Positions 7,135 to 14,262 of a stretch of 64,000 bases of DNA are shown one piece after another; positions within the stretch are counted from its first letter, which is position 1, and every line of letters begins with the position of its first letter. The translations under genes and the position numbers were made by a program. A model generated the notes under the pieces. It saw only the letters and a program-made list of their open reading frames with translations. It had not been told where the DNA came from and ran no database searches. Source of the stretch: Flavobacterium sp. JAD_PAG50586_2 (GTDB lineage Bacteria > Bacteroidota > Bacteroidia > Flavobacteriales > Flavobacteriaceae); NCBI GenBank assembly GCA_023213215.1, contig CP096136.1, positions 2,790,001 to 2,854,000 of the forward strand, written 5' to 3'.

Positions 7135-8088
7135 TTAATAGTCTCTCACCCTAATTTCCTTACCCACATATTCCAAAACAATCTTATTGCCTGTAATACC
7201 ATATTGTTTCTTCCAGGCAGAAGGTATAGGCGATGCTTCACCGTTGTAGGTTTGGATACGCATCGTAATTTCGGGCAAAGCATCCTTGTCGATATTACCG
7301 ATTGAAAATTGCTCAGGTTGGCTGTCATCTACATCGGCAATATAACCACCGTCCATTTCAAAAGGGAATTTTCGAACCTTACCGTCGCTACTCAATGTGA
7401 TATTGATTTTATAGCAGCAATGTGCGCCTTTGGTATAATCAAAATAAATCTTGTCGCTTTTGCCGTCGCCGTCAAGGTCGAAACTTTCGAGCCAGTTTAC
7501 GCTTGCTGTTGGTTCCATTTTTACCTTTACCGATCGCGCGACGACTCCGCCTTTGCTGTCATCCCAACTGTCACCCACAAGGAAATATTGGTTTTTCTCC
7601 TTAACGATACGGTGCTCCGCATCGGCATCATCGCTGAAGAAACATTTGGTACGCGCAAGCTCAATCCATTTTCCATTCGAAAGGGTATAGGCAAAAATGT
7701 CATTCCAGGAACCTTCATTGGTACGCGAGAATAAAAGGATATCATTGCCGTTGTCGTTGTTAAGGTCGGGTGCTGGCTTAACAAAAATCCCAAGCGACTG
7801 GTCGATATCGAGGTCGGGGATTCCCAAGCTAAAGTTTATATTAATAGCACAGTTGGGCGTAGGGCATATTACCTCCTGGGTATTATAATTAAAATCAAAG
7901 GATACGGTAGCTGTATCTTTTACGTTGTCATGATTGATATCGCCAACAGGATATTTTTCACTCACGTATTGTATTTTGGTGTCGCTGGGCGTTTCCGGGT
8001 TTGGCACATCGGGTGTGACGGACTTTTTATTGGATTGTTGCTGACAGGATATTAAACAACAGGCAAGCAGCAAAAAAATAGTTTTCAT
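7135..8088 (-). CDS. Lipoprotein with calcium-binding (VCBS/FG-GAP-like) repeats
   Basis: The 317-residue protein starts with a lipoprotein signal peptide; the lipobox LISC places the lipidated cysteine at residue 15, and the following Q-, S- and N-rich linker fits a surface or periplasmic lipoprotein. Four D-x-D/N-x-D/N-type loops recur along the chain (DINHDNVKDT, DLNNDNGNDI, DLDGDGKSDK, NIDKDALPEI), as in VCBS/FG-GAP beta-propeller repeats and dockerin-like calcium sites. A cysteine pair (GAHCCYK) lies near residue 225. It is the first gene after the promoter and precedes the immunity-type array by 11 bases. Its partner is unknown; the context may mean it is also part of the protective operon. 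Confidence 0.7.
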   Translation of the reverse strand: MKTIFLLLACCLISCQQQSNKKSVTPDVPNPETPSDTKIQYVSEKYPVGDINHDNVKDTATVSFDFNYNTQEVICPTPNCAININFSLGIPDLDIDQSLGIFVKPAPDLNNDNGNDILLFSRTNEGSWNDIFAYTLSNGKWIELARTKCFFSDDADAEHRIVKEKNQYFLVGDSWDDSKGGVVARSVKVKMEPTASVNWLESFDLDGDGKSDKIYFDYTKGAHCCYKINITLSSDGKVRKFPFEMDGGYIADVDDSQPEQFSIGNIDKDALPEITMRIQTYNGEASPIPSAWKKQYGITGNKIVLEYVGKEIRVRDY

Positions 8089-8144
8089 AATGTGGTTAAG
8101 GTCATAGGTTAGATTTTTTGTAACTGCGCTTCAATCCAATCTTT

Positions 8145-8152
8145 CAAATATA
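8145..8152 (-). promoter_or_regulatory. Putative -7 box (TATATTTG) for lipoprotein and array
   Basis: Read on the minus strand this is TATATTTG, a perfect match to the Bacteroidetes -7 consensus TAnnTTTG, about 57 bases before the lipoprotein ATG. I see no clear -33 TTTG at the usual spacing. Confidence 0.4.
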
Positions 8153-8327
8153 GAAAAAAATATACAGAAATTGGCATTTCGTCGGGTGTAATGCAACTGA
8201 CAGTTGAATTAACGATTGCTTAAAACTACAACAAAGAAATACGATAGAAATTACTCATGTAAATGCGCTGGCATTTAATGTCAATCCGCTAAAATGTGTT
8301 GTAAATGTGTTTTTATAAAATTGCTAT

Positions 8328-9071
8328 TTATAAATTATTCAACAGCAAAAGAAATTCTTCTTTTTTGCGGGTTGCCAACGGTATTACTGCTTTATTTTTA
8401 AGGCGTATGGAGTTGGTGTCCTTTGAATAATGGTCAAAATATAGAAAATTAATCAGGTGCGATTGATGTGTTCGGAAGAATCCGAAAGTGCTCAGCATCT
8501 GATCATATTCCTTAAGGTTGGTTGAAACCACTAGTTTTGGTGCATTGATAAAATGGAAAGTAGTATAATTGCCTTCGCCTTCACAATGAACAATATCCTG
8601 TACGTTAACGGAATATACTTTATCGGAAGTCCTTAAAATAAGCTTTTTAAGGTCTTTAGGACGTTCCATGTTGGTAAAGAGGGAACTGAGCTTCATATCC
8701 ATAATTTCCCTGCTAACTGATTCTTCCGCTTTTTTTACTGCTTCTATAAGGTCTGTAGGATTGATAGGTTTTAATAAATAATCGAGCGCACTGAAACGAA
8801 ACGCCCTGATGGCAAAATCCTGATGGCCACTCACAAAAATTACCTTAAAGCTAATGGGTTTAAGCTGTTGCAATAAATTAAACCCTGTTCCATCCGGCAT
8901 TTCTACATCGAGGAAAACTAGGTCAGGCAGGAATTTACGAATGGTTTCCATGCCCGATTTTACATCATCAGCTTCAGCAATGACAACTACGGTAGGGCAG
9001 TATTTTTTGAGAAGTTCAATAGTATTGGCTCTCATTGTACTAATGTCATCAATAACAATCGCTCTTAGCAT
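8328..9071 (-). CDS. LytTR-family response regulator (orphan)
   Basis: The protein has an N-terminal receiver domain (residues about 1-120: MLRAIVIDD acidic pocket, phospho-acceptor Asp in DLVFLDVEMPDG, the VSGH switch residue block and the LLKPI lysine) and a C-terminal LytTR DNA-binding domain (from about residue 140: KKLILRTSDKVYSV, EGEGNYTTFHF, FFRTHQSHLINF). This is the normal two-domain layout of LytT/AgrA-type regulators. I prefer the ATG at 9069-9071 because the receiver fold begins there; an in-frame start at 9104 would add 11 residues. No sensor kinase is next to it, so its partner must lie elsewhere. Genes on either side are possible targets only by proximity. Confidence 0.9.
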   Translation of the reverse strand: MLRAIVIDDISTMRANTIELLKKYCPTVVVIAEADDVKSGMETIRKFLPDLVFLDVEMPDGTGFNLLQQLKPISFKVIFVSGHQDFAIRAFRFSALDYLLKPINPTDLIEAVKKAEESVSREIMDMKLSSLFTNMERPKDLKKLILRTSDKVYSVNVQDIVHCEGEGNYTTFHFINAPKLVVSTNLKEYDQMLSTFGFFRTHQSHLINFLYFDHYSKDTNSIRLKNKAVIPLATRKKEEFLLLLNNL

Positions 9072-9297
9072 AGGATTTTTTTCGTAAATATAAGGGATTT
9101 CCATATGATAATTGGTGCAGTTGACGCCGCCATTGTAAGTTATTCCAAAGATTTATTACCGCAATATTTCGGTAAAATAACGAATATGGATTTATAGTGG
9201 ACGGATTAACATTAAAAACCTCAGAACCGACATCTTCCCAAAAAAATACCTTTTTACCGCACTATTTTTACTTTGGATAATTCTAAAAATTAAACTC

Positions 9298-9747
9298 ATG
9301 AAAATTAAAAAGGTATTGATTGGACTGATCATTTTATCAGCTTTGTCATGGACTTCAAAAGATGAAAAGAAACAAAACGGAGCATCAGATGTAATCATAA
9401 AATCTTGGATGCTTCAGGGTTTTGATTCCAAAGAAGCGGAAGCCAATATGTCTGAAAAAGAAAAGACGGAATTCAAAAAAGTGGTGAATGAAATGGTCAC
9501 CATGGCAAAAACCAAAACAATATATGCTTTTGATAAAAACGGAAAGATAACAACCACTACGATAGCCAATAATGGAGGATGGAAGAAAGAGCAGGGAACA
9601 TGGTCTATACCTGGCGACGGTAAAATGTTATCAATAACAATAAATGGCATTGAGGATAAATTGAAAATCATAAGGCTGACGGACAACAATCTCGATTTAT
9701 ATTCAGCAGAAGTGAAAATGACAATGAAATTTGTTTCTAAAAAATAG
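9298..9747 (+). CDS. Lipocalin-like secreted small protein
   Basis: This 149-residue protein has an N-terminal signal-like segment (MKIKKVLIGLIILSALSW) with no cysteine at the expected lipobox, so it may be released or a lost lipoprotein. The rest alternates polar and hydrophobic strands and contains the features ITTTTIANNGGWKKEQGTW and a C-terminal VKMTMKFV, which resemble the lipocalin-like domain proteins common in Flavobacteria (a start KSWxLxGF, then a W-x-x-EQGTW turn). A function cannot be read from the sequence. It is oriented away from the LytTR gene, with 226 bases between the two starts. Confidence 0.55.
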   Translation: MKIKKVLIGLIILSALSWTSKDEKKQNGASDVIIKSWMLQGFDSKEAEANMSEKEKTEFKKVVNEMVTMAKTKTIYAFDKNGKITTTTIANNGGWKKEQGTWSIPGDGKMLSITINGIEDKLKIIRLTDNNLDLYSAEVKMTMKFVSKK

Positions 9748-9814
9748 CCTGAATTGAATTACTTTTGATAAGGAATAAACATAGAGAAGAATCAATTAAA
9801 AAATTTTAATTGTT

Positions 9815-10156
9815 ATGGAAAGTAATTTCGTTTGAAGAAGAACGCCTGGATATCAGAATATCAATGAAAATATTTTTCAATGAGAAAATCAGCTGTTTTT
9901 TGACGGTTATGATATTGGTAAAACAGTTCTGGAATTGCTGGGTGATTCAGATTATGAGTATATTTATACTGTTGAGCCCGAAGAAGCAACTAAGTTTTAT
10001 AAAATATACGAGATAAAAGACGGCGATAAGTGTGGCTTATTGCAGTCAATAAAGGGAGACTTTAGCGTTGAAGATGCCTATTCGCTGTTTGGCCAATTAA
10101 TTATACAGCATTTACGTGGAGGTAGATTAATACAAAACCACAAATATGATAGTTGA
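9815..10156 (+). pseudogene. Small hypothetical protein, frame broken in an A run
   Basis: The downstream part reads FDGYDIGKTVLELLGDSDYEY, IYTVEPEEATKFYKIYEI and ends at 10154-10156. The upstream part (FEEERLDIRISMKIFFNEK) is in another frame; one extra A in the A4 run at 9885-9888 would join them (NEKNQLFFDGYD). A further single-base change near 9819-9821 is needed to reach the ATG at 9815. Restored length would be about 113 residues. Proteins of this style (short, acidic, no signal peptide) are frequent in Flavobacteria but I do not know their function. Confidence 0.5.
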
Positions 10157-10359
10157 TTGCGGCCTAAATTTAGCAGTTGATTTGTTTTATCATCCCTGTC
10201 ACCATACATAAGCTCCATTTTTTCCTCAACTGCAGCTGCTTTCCTTGCCGTCTTATCCCCATGTTCGGTTAGTCCAATACTTCTTAGTGCCCGAATTTCT
10301 TCAGGCAGCATCCACGGTCGGCCTCGCTCTATTAAATATTTTTTTAATTCGCCAGTCAT
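10078..10359 (-). CDS. Small ORF with basic-helical composition, doubtful
   Basis: The minus-strand frame reads MTGELKKYLIERGRPWML, then PEEIRALRSIGLTEHGDK and TARKAAAVEEKMELMYGD, which looks like coding sequence by composition, but the final third (FCINLPPRKCC) overlaps the 3' end of the convergent hypothetical gene and looks like non-coding shadow. It may be the end of a decayed gene. It lies directly after the secreted protein at 10379-10651 on the same strand. Confidence 0.3.
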   Translation of the reverse strand: MTGELKKYLIERGRPWMLPEEIRALRSIGLTEHGDKTARKAAAVEEKMELMYGDRDDKTNQLLNLGRNQLSYLWFCINLPPRKCCIINWPNSE

Positions 10360-10378
10360 TTCAGAGTTGCAACAATCT

Positions 10379-10651
10379 TTATTTACAAAGATTAATTTCC
10401 TTACCACTGTCTGAATCAGCCAGTTTTAAAAATAATTTGCCATCAATATAAACTTCATAACCGACCTTTACGGGCACTTTTACCTTATCTCCATTTTTGT
10501 ATTTGGAAACTGATGAAGAGCCATCCGCACGGATAGTAACTTCAATTTCCTTTGAGCAGTTGTTTTTGAGGTACACATCAAAATAACCACTGACTGGAGT
10601 TGCGTAAAGCGTTGCACATGCGAGCAAAAGAAGGATAGTGATTTTTTTCAT
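10379..10651 (-). CDS. Small secreted protein with signal peptide
   Basis: This 90-residue protein has a clear signal peptide (MKKITILLLLACATLYATP, cleavage likely after ALYA or nearby). The mature part has two cysteines (NNCSKEI and the terminal NLCK), which could form one disulfide, and a compact beta-rich sequence (SGYFDVYLKN, KVPVKVGYEVYIDGKLFLKL). I do not recognise the family. It is isolated, transcribed on the minus strand, 339 bases downstream of the integrase gene. Confidence 0.6.
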   Translation of the reverse strand: MKKITILLLLACATLYATPVSGYFDVYLKNNCSKEIEVTIRADGSSSVSKYKNGDKVKVPVKVGYEVYIDGKLFLKLADSDSGKEINLCK

Positions 10652-10990
10652 TTTAAGGTTTTTAGGATTGTTATTAATATTGATTAAGGCTGTTATTAAA
10701 TTGTAGTCCTCTATTAAAAAGGTGCCGTAAATATATATTTTCCATTGTTATGATTTTAATAGACGTAAATAAAAGTCTTAAAATATATACAATGGATTAT
10801 TACTAAATGTCAGTCCGCTGGTCTTTATTGTAAATTCGTTAGCCTATTACCGCACCGTAACAAGAAAAAAATAAAAACTGTTCATTTTTTACGATTTATT
10901 TTACCTTAAAAATCTTCTTTGTGAAAAGTCAATTTCTTTGTTTAGAATCTCATCCATTATGATATGTCCAAATTATTATAATTTTCACTT
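10652..10990. other. Intergenic gap between secreted protein and integrase
   Basis: The 339 bases are A+T rich and hold no reading frame I can support. The part next to 10651 must contain the promoter of the small secreted protein; a TATATATTTA stretch near 10730 on the minus strand is only a partial match to the -7 consensus. I see no repeat or attachment site. Confidence 0.5.
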
Positions 10991-12256
10991 TCATCCTGTT
11001 TTTTCTGTAATTGAAGGATTTTGATTGCTGACTTGTGATTTTGTTAACCTGTCTTTTAGATTGAGCATATCCCGGCTCACTTTTACATCCAAAACCCTGG
11101 CGTAAATCTGAGTTGATTTTAAACTTCTATGGCCAAGCATTTTGCTGACGGTTTCCATTGGAACGCCATTAGACAATGTTACAGTCGTTGCGAAAGTATG
11201 CCGCGCAATGTGAAAGGTAAGTTCTTTATTTATGCCGCATACATCTGCTATTTCTTTTAAATAACTATTCATCCGCTGATTGCTCAAAATGGGCATTACA
11301 CGATTTTTATTGGCCGCATTGGGATGGTTTTTATATTTTTCGATTAGCTCTTCGACAATTGGTAAAAGCGGAATATTTGAAGGGCCATCAGTTTTTTCAC
11401 GATTGGTAAAAATCCACTTGGAACCATCTATTCCCATTGAAATGTTTGCAGGAGTCAGGTTCTGAACATCGACATAAGCAAGTCCTGTATAACAGCTGAA
11501 GAGGAAAATATCCCGGACTAATATTAGTCGTGGTGTTACAAATTTCTTAGTTTGAATTTCGTGTAGTTCCGGTTCTGTTAAATAATCACGATCAACTATG
11601 GTAGGCTTCGGTTTGTACTTTTTAAAAATATCTTTGGTTAACCACTCGTTGTCTAAACATATATTGAATATTTTCTGGAAGTTCTTAATATACTTAATGC
11701 TCGTATTGTTTTTGCAGGCATCCTCTTTGGTTCGCAAAAAAAAGTCGAAATCCATTATGAAAGCGTAATCTATTTTACTGATGGCAATGTCTTTTACTTT
11801 GTACTTTGATTCCAGAAAACTTTTAAAGTGATTCAAGGTTGTTTTGTACCTTTCTACAGTTCCCTGGGCAAATTCTCCTGTTGGCACGAGTGCCTGGATT
11901 CTATCATTATGCTCCTGAAAGATTGAAATGATGGTTCGCTCTTTTTCACCCTTGCCAGTCAATATGTTTTTCATATTGATATAATTGACTTCTTTACGAT
12001 GGAGAATTAAATCTTTTTCGGCTTCAGAAACGCTATTCAAGAGTTTGTCAAGATGATTATTTATTGAACGAGCTTCTTCTGTTTTACCTTTGATTTTAGA
12101 TCCTTCAGTAGACCAAAGCGCCGGGTCAATGTATTTGCCGGTACTTTTTTCTATACGTTGGCTGTTGACAGTAATACGTTGAAAAATTGGAACTAATCCT
12201 TTGTTGTTTGGTTTGGCTCTTTTGATGTAAAAGAGATTGGTGATGTTTGCATCCAT
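10991..12256 (-). CDS. Tyrosine recombinase / integrase with Arm-type N-terminus
   Basis: The 421-residue protein has the usual layout of Bacteroidetes mobile-element integrases: an N-terminal arm-binding region (about 1-95, with IKRAKPNNKGLVPIF and a STGKYIDP turn), a core-binding SAM-like domain (about 105-210) and a catalytic domain (about 220-400). Visible catalytic residues are HIARH (His349, Arg352), GHRSLKSTQIY (His376, Tyr385). The box I arginine is not seen: the equivalent block reads YTGLAYVDV where many recombinases have TGLR. Loss of this arginine is known in IntDOT-type enzymes. The gene lies 252 bases from the 3' end of tRNA-Leu, a common integration target, and points away from it. 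It may mobilise the left part of this window. Confidence 0.9.
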   Translation of the reverse strand: MDANITNLFYIKRAKPNNKGLVPIFQRITVNSQRIEKSTGKYIDPALWSTEGSKIKGKTEEARSINNHLDKLLNSVSEAEKDLILHRKEVNYINMKNILTGKGEKERTIISIFQEHNDRIQALVPTGEFAQGTVERYKTTLNHFKSFLESKYKVKDIAISKIDYAFIMDFDFFLRTKEDACKNNTSIKYIKNFQKIFNICLDNEWLTKDIFKKYKPKPTIVDRDYLTEPELHEIQTKKFVTPRLILVRDIFLFSCYTGLAYVDVQNLTPANISMGIDGSKWIFTNREKTDGPSNIPLLPIVEELIEKYKNHPNAANKNRVMPILSNQRMNSYLKEIADVCGINKELTFHIARHTFATTVTLSNGVPMETVSKMLGHRSLKSTQIYARVLDVKVSRDMLNLKDRLTKSQVSNQNPSITEKTG

Positions 12257-12450
12257 AACTTGGAACCTTTTTGATAGTATTAATTTACATTAAGTATCAA
12301 AGCAAAACAAGATGTTCATTTTTTGAACTGCTTGATTTTACTGGGGTTAACAATGGGGTAGGGGTACATAAAAATTCAAAATGAAGGTACCCCTAATTGT
12401 ACCCCTAAAGCATTGGATTCGAATGGTTGATTTTGATATATTGGGAAAAT

Positions 12451-12486
12451 AAAAACCCCGTAAAACCTTAGTTTTGCGGGGTTTTG
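12451..12486. terminator. Bidirectional rho-independent terminator
   Basis: The stem AAAACCCCG..AAAAC pairs with GTTTTGCGGGGTTTT across a CTTA loop, with A and T runs on both sides. It can end the tRNA transcript on the minus strand. Confidence 0.75.
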
Positions 12487-12508
12487 AGGTTGTTTAAATA
12501 CTAAGTTG

Positions 12509-12591
12509 TGACCACGATGGGATTTGAACCCACACGCCCTTACGAGCACCACCCCCTCAAGATGGCAAGTCTACCGTTTCTCCACGTGGCC
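12509..12591 (-). tRNA. tRNA-Leu (GAG anticodon)
   Basis: On the minus strand the sequence folds as a class II tRNA: acceptor GGCCACG pairs with CGTGGTC, a D arm with GGTAGAC, an anticodon stem CCATC/GGTGG around the loop TTGAGGG (anticodon GAG), a variable arm, and a T arm with GGTTCAAATCC. The length is 83 bases with discriminator A; no CCA is encoded. It is the last of three tRNAs in the transcript. Confidence 0.9.
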
Positions 12592-12630
12592 TTAAACAAA
12601 AAAAGCCAAACACTGCTGTTCGACTTTTTG

Positions 12631-12703
12631 TGACCCGACTGGGGCTCGAACCCAGGACCCCATCATTAAAAGTGATGTGCTCTACCAACTGAGCTATCGA
12701 GTC
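12631..12703 (-). tRNA. tRNA-Lys (UUU anticodon), copy 1
   Basis: The 73-base minus-strand sequence has acceptor GACTCGA/TCGGGTC, D loop AGTTGGTAGA, anticodon loop CTTTTAA (anticodon UUU) and T arm GGTTCGAGCCC. It is identical to the copy at 12732-12804. Confidence 0.95.
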
Positions 12704-12731
12704 TTTAAACCGTATTGAAGAAGAGAAATTG

Positions 12732-12804
12732 TGACCCGACTGGGGCTCGAACCCAGGACCCCATCATTAAAAGTGATGTGCTCTACCAACTGAGCTATCG
12801 AGTC
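12732..12804 (-). tRNA. tRNA-Lys (UUU anticodon), copy 2
   Basis: This tRNA is identical over 73 bases to the copy 101 bases downstream in the same transcript. It has the same anticodon UUU and lies nearest to the promoter. Confidence 0.95.
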
Positions 12805-12828
12805 TTTTTCTTTTCTTGAACGCGGGTG

Positions 12829-12860
12829 CAAATATAAGACCTTATTATTTATATTTCAAA
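12829..12860 (-). promoter_or_regulatory. Bacteroidetes-type promoter of the tRNA-Lys-Lys-Leu transcript
   Basis: On the minus strand a -33 TTTG (plus 12857-12860) and a perfect -7 TATATTTG (plus 12829-12836) are separated by 20 bases. Transcription would begin about 7 bases further on, about 18 bases before the first tRNA. Confidence 0.75.
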
Positions 12861-12931
12861 GCAATTTTATTATAAATTTGGCTTTTTTTATCTAAGGGTC
12901 TTAAGGGCTTAATCTATAAGGTTTTATTACT

Positions 12932-13450
12932 ATGCATAAAATAATTTTGATAGGGTATATGGCTGTCGGAAAGACTAAAATTGGAGAGTTGCTGTCTAAA
13001 AAAATGCAAATCGAAGCGATAGATTTGGATAGGGTAATAGAAATGGAAACTGATTTAAGCATTCCTAACATTTTTAAACAAAAAGGAGAAATCTACTTCA
13101 GGAAAATAGAGCATAAGATCTTTAAGGAAATTGTAGCGAGTGAGAAGGAGTTAATTATCAGCACTGGAGGAGGAACACCTTGTTATGCCAACAATCACTT
13201 ACTGCTGAACGGGAAAGATGTAACTTCAATATATCTAAAAGCATCCATAGAGGTTATTTTTAACAGGCTTAAATCAGAAAAGAAACAAAGGCCATTGGTG
13301 GCTAACCAATCCGAAGCAAACTTAAAGGAGTTTATAGCCAAACATTTATTCGAAAGGAGTTATTTCTACAATCAGGCGACTTTTACAATTAATGTAGACA
13401 ATAAATCCCCAGAGGACATAGTAGAAGAAATCGCAGGGCTGTTAAACTAA
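12932..13450 (+). CDS. aroK: Shikimate kinase
   Basis: The 172-residue protein carries the Walker A loop GYMAVGKTKIG near residues 8-18, the shikimate-binding DLDRVIE near residue 32, an arginine in YFRKIEH near 58, the STGGGTP block near 80 and the lid arginine in KQRPLV near 118. It phosphorylates shikimate in the chorismate pathway for aromatic amino acids and is cytoplasmic. The length matches the family. It overlaps by 9 bases the 3' end of the convergent phosphoribosyltransferase gene. Confidence 0.95.
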   Translation: MHKIILIGYMAVGKTKIGELLSKKMQIEAIDLDRVIEMETDLSIPNIFKQKGEIYFRKIEHKIFKEIVASEKELIISTGGGTPCYANNHLLLNGKDVTSIYLKASIEVIFNRLKSEKKQRPLVANQSEANLKEFIAKHLFERSYFYNQATFTINVDNKSPEDIVEEIAGLLN

Positions 13451-13939
13451 ATAGGCTTGATTGTTATCGGCTTCAAATACAACATGTACATGTTCCTTAG
13501 ATGAGGTTGAAAGAGAAATTCCTTTGAAGTCAGCTTTTACAGGGAATTTTTTGTGGTTTCTGTCCACCAACACGGCTGTTTTGAACTTTTTGACAGGGAC
13601 ATCTAAAAAGTGTTTTACGCCGTATATCAAAGTAGTTCCGGAATTCAGTACATCATCAACTAATACAATGCCCTTATTACTGTATATTTCTTTCGGAATA
13701 GAAGTGGTTATCTCCTTAAATTGATCTTGTTTGTCAATTTTCACCTCGCATAAAATTATTTTTATCGACGATATTTCTTTTAAAACAGCACTTATTTTTT
13801 CAGCTAAAATAAAGCCATTATTAGAAATGCCGGCTACTATTATTTCATTTTCATCCGCAAAGGTTTCATAGATCTGATAGGCGATACGTTTTATTTTATG
13901 TTCTATCTGCTGGTGAGTAAGAATGATGTTATGGCTCAT
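13442..13939 (-). CDS. Phosphoribosyltransferase family protein (PRT type I)
   Basis: The 165-residue protein has the type I PRTase fold markers: an N-terminal helical hood, a beta strand with AGISNNGFILAEKI, and the PRPP-binding motif VLVDDVLNSGTT near residues 95-106. Short proteins of this type are related to PyrR and to hypoxanthine/uracil PRTases; the substrate cannot be read from the hood sequence here. It lies tail to tail with aroK, an arrangement common in Flavobacteria. It is cytoplasmic. Confidence 0.85.
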   Translation of the reverse strand: MSHNIILTHQQIEHKIKRIAYQIYETFADENEIIVAGISNNGFILAEKISAVLKEISSIKIILCEVKIDKQDQFKEITTSIPKEIYSNKGIVLVDDVLNSGTTLIYGVKHFLDVPVKKFKTAVLVDRNHKKFPVKADFKGISLSTSSKEHVHVVFEADNNQAYLV

Positions 13940-14262
13940 TATTTTTGATTTTCATCAAAGATAAAAACTGTTTAGTTCTTTGTGGAACTATTTGAAAGAT
14001 TTTTTTCCAATATTAATAGGATGAATAATAATTGTTTATAAAATAACATTGCCGGCAAACATAGTAGGAATAAGCTTTTACATACTATAGTTATCATACA
14101 GTTCAACGATTTTATATATAATTTTAACGATGAACGGCAATTTTTTTTAACATTTAATATAAATTTACGTTATTTGTCGATTCTGCAATTATGGTGTATA
14201 ATCAATTTAGAAACAATAATTTAAGGAACCGTGAGTATCATTACCAACTTTATTAAAACTAA
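13940..14262. other. Divergent intergenic region upstream of the first giant gene
   Basis: These 323 A+T-rich bases hold the promoters of the phosphoribosyltransferase (minus) and of the giant gene (plus). A TTTG at 14173-14176 followed 20 bases later by TATAATC is a weak candidate for the latter. No gene or repeat is seen. Confidence 0.4.

Noticed and set aside
1..8088. CRISPR array in the repeated minus-strand region
   Set aside because: The repeats are whole genes of 650-700 bases and gene ends, not 25-40-base repeats with spacers, and no cas genes are present.
12631..12804. Two identical tRNA-Lys copies as attachment sites of an element
   Set aside because: They are 101 bases apart with no gene between them, and form part of one tRNA transcript with its own promoter. 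Tandem tRNA duplication is the simple explanation.
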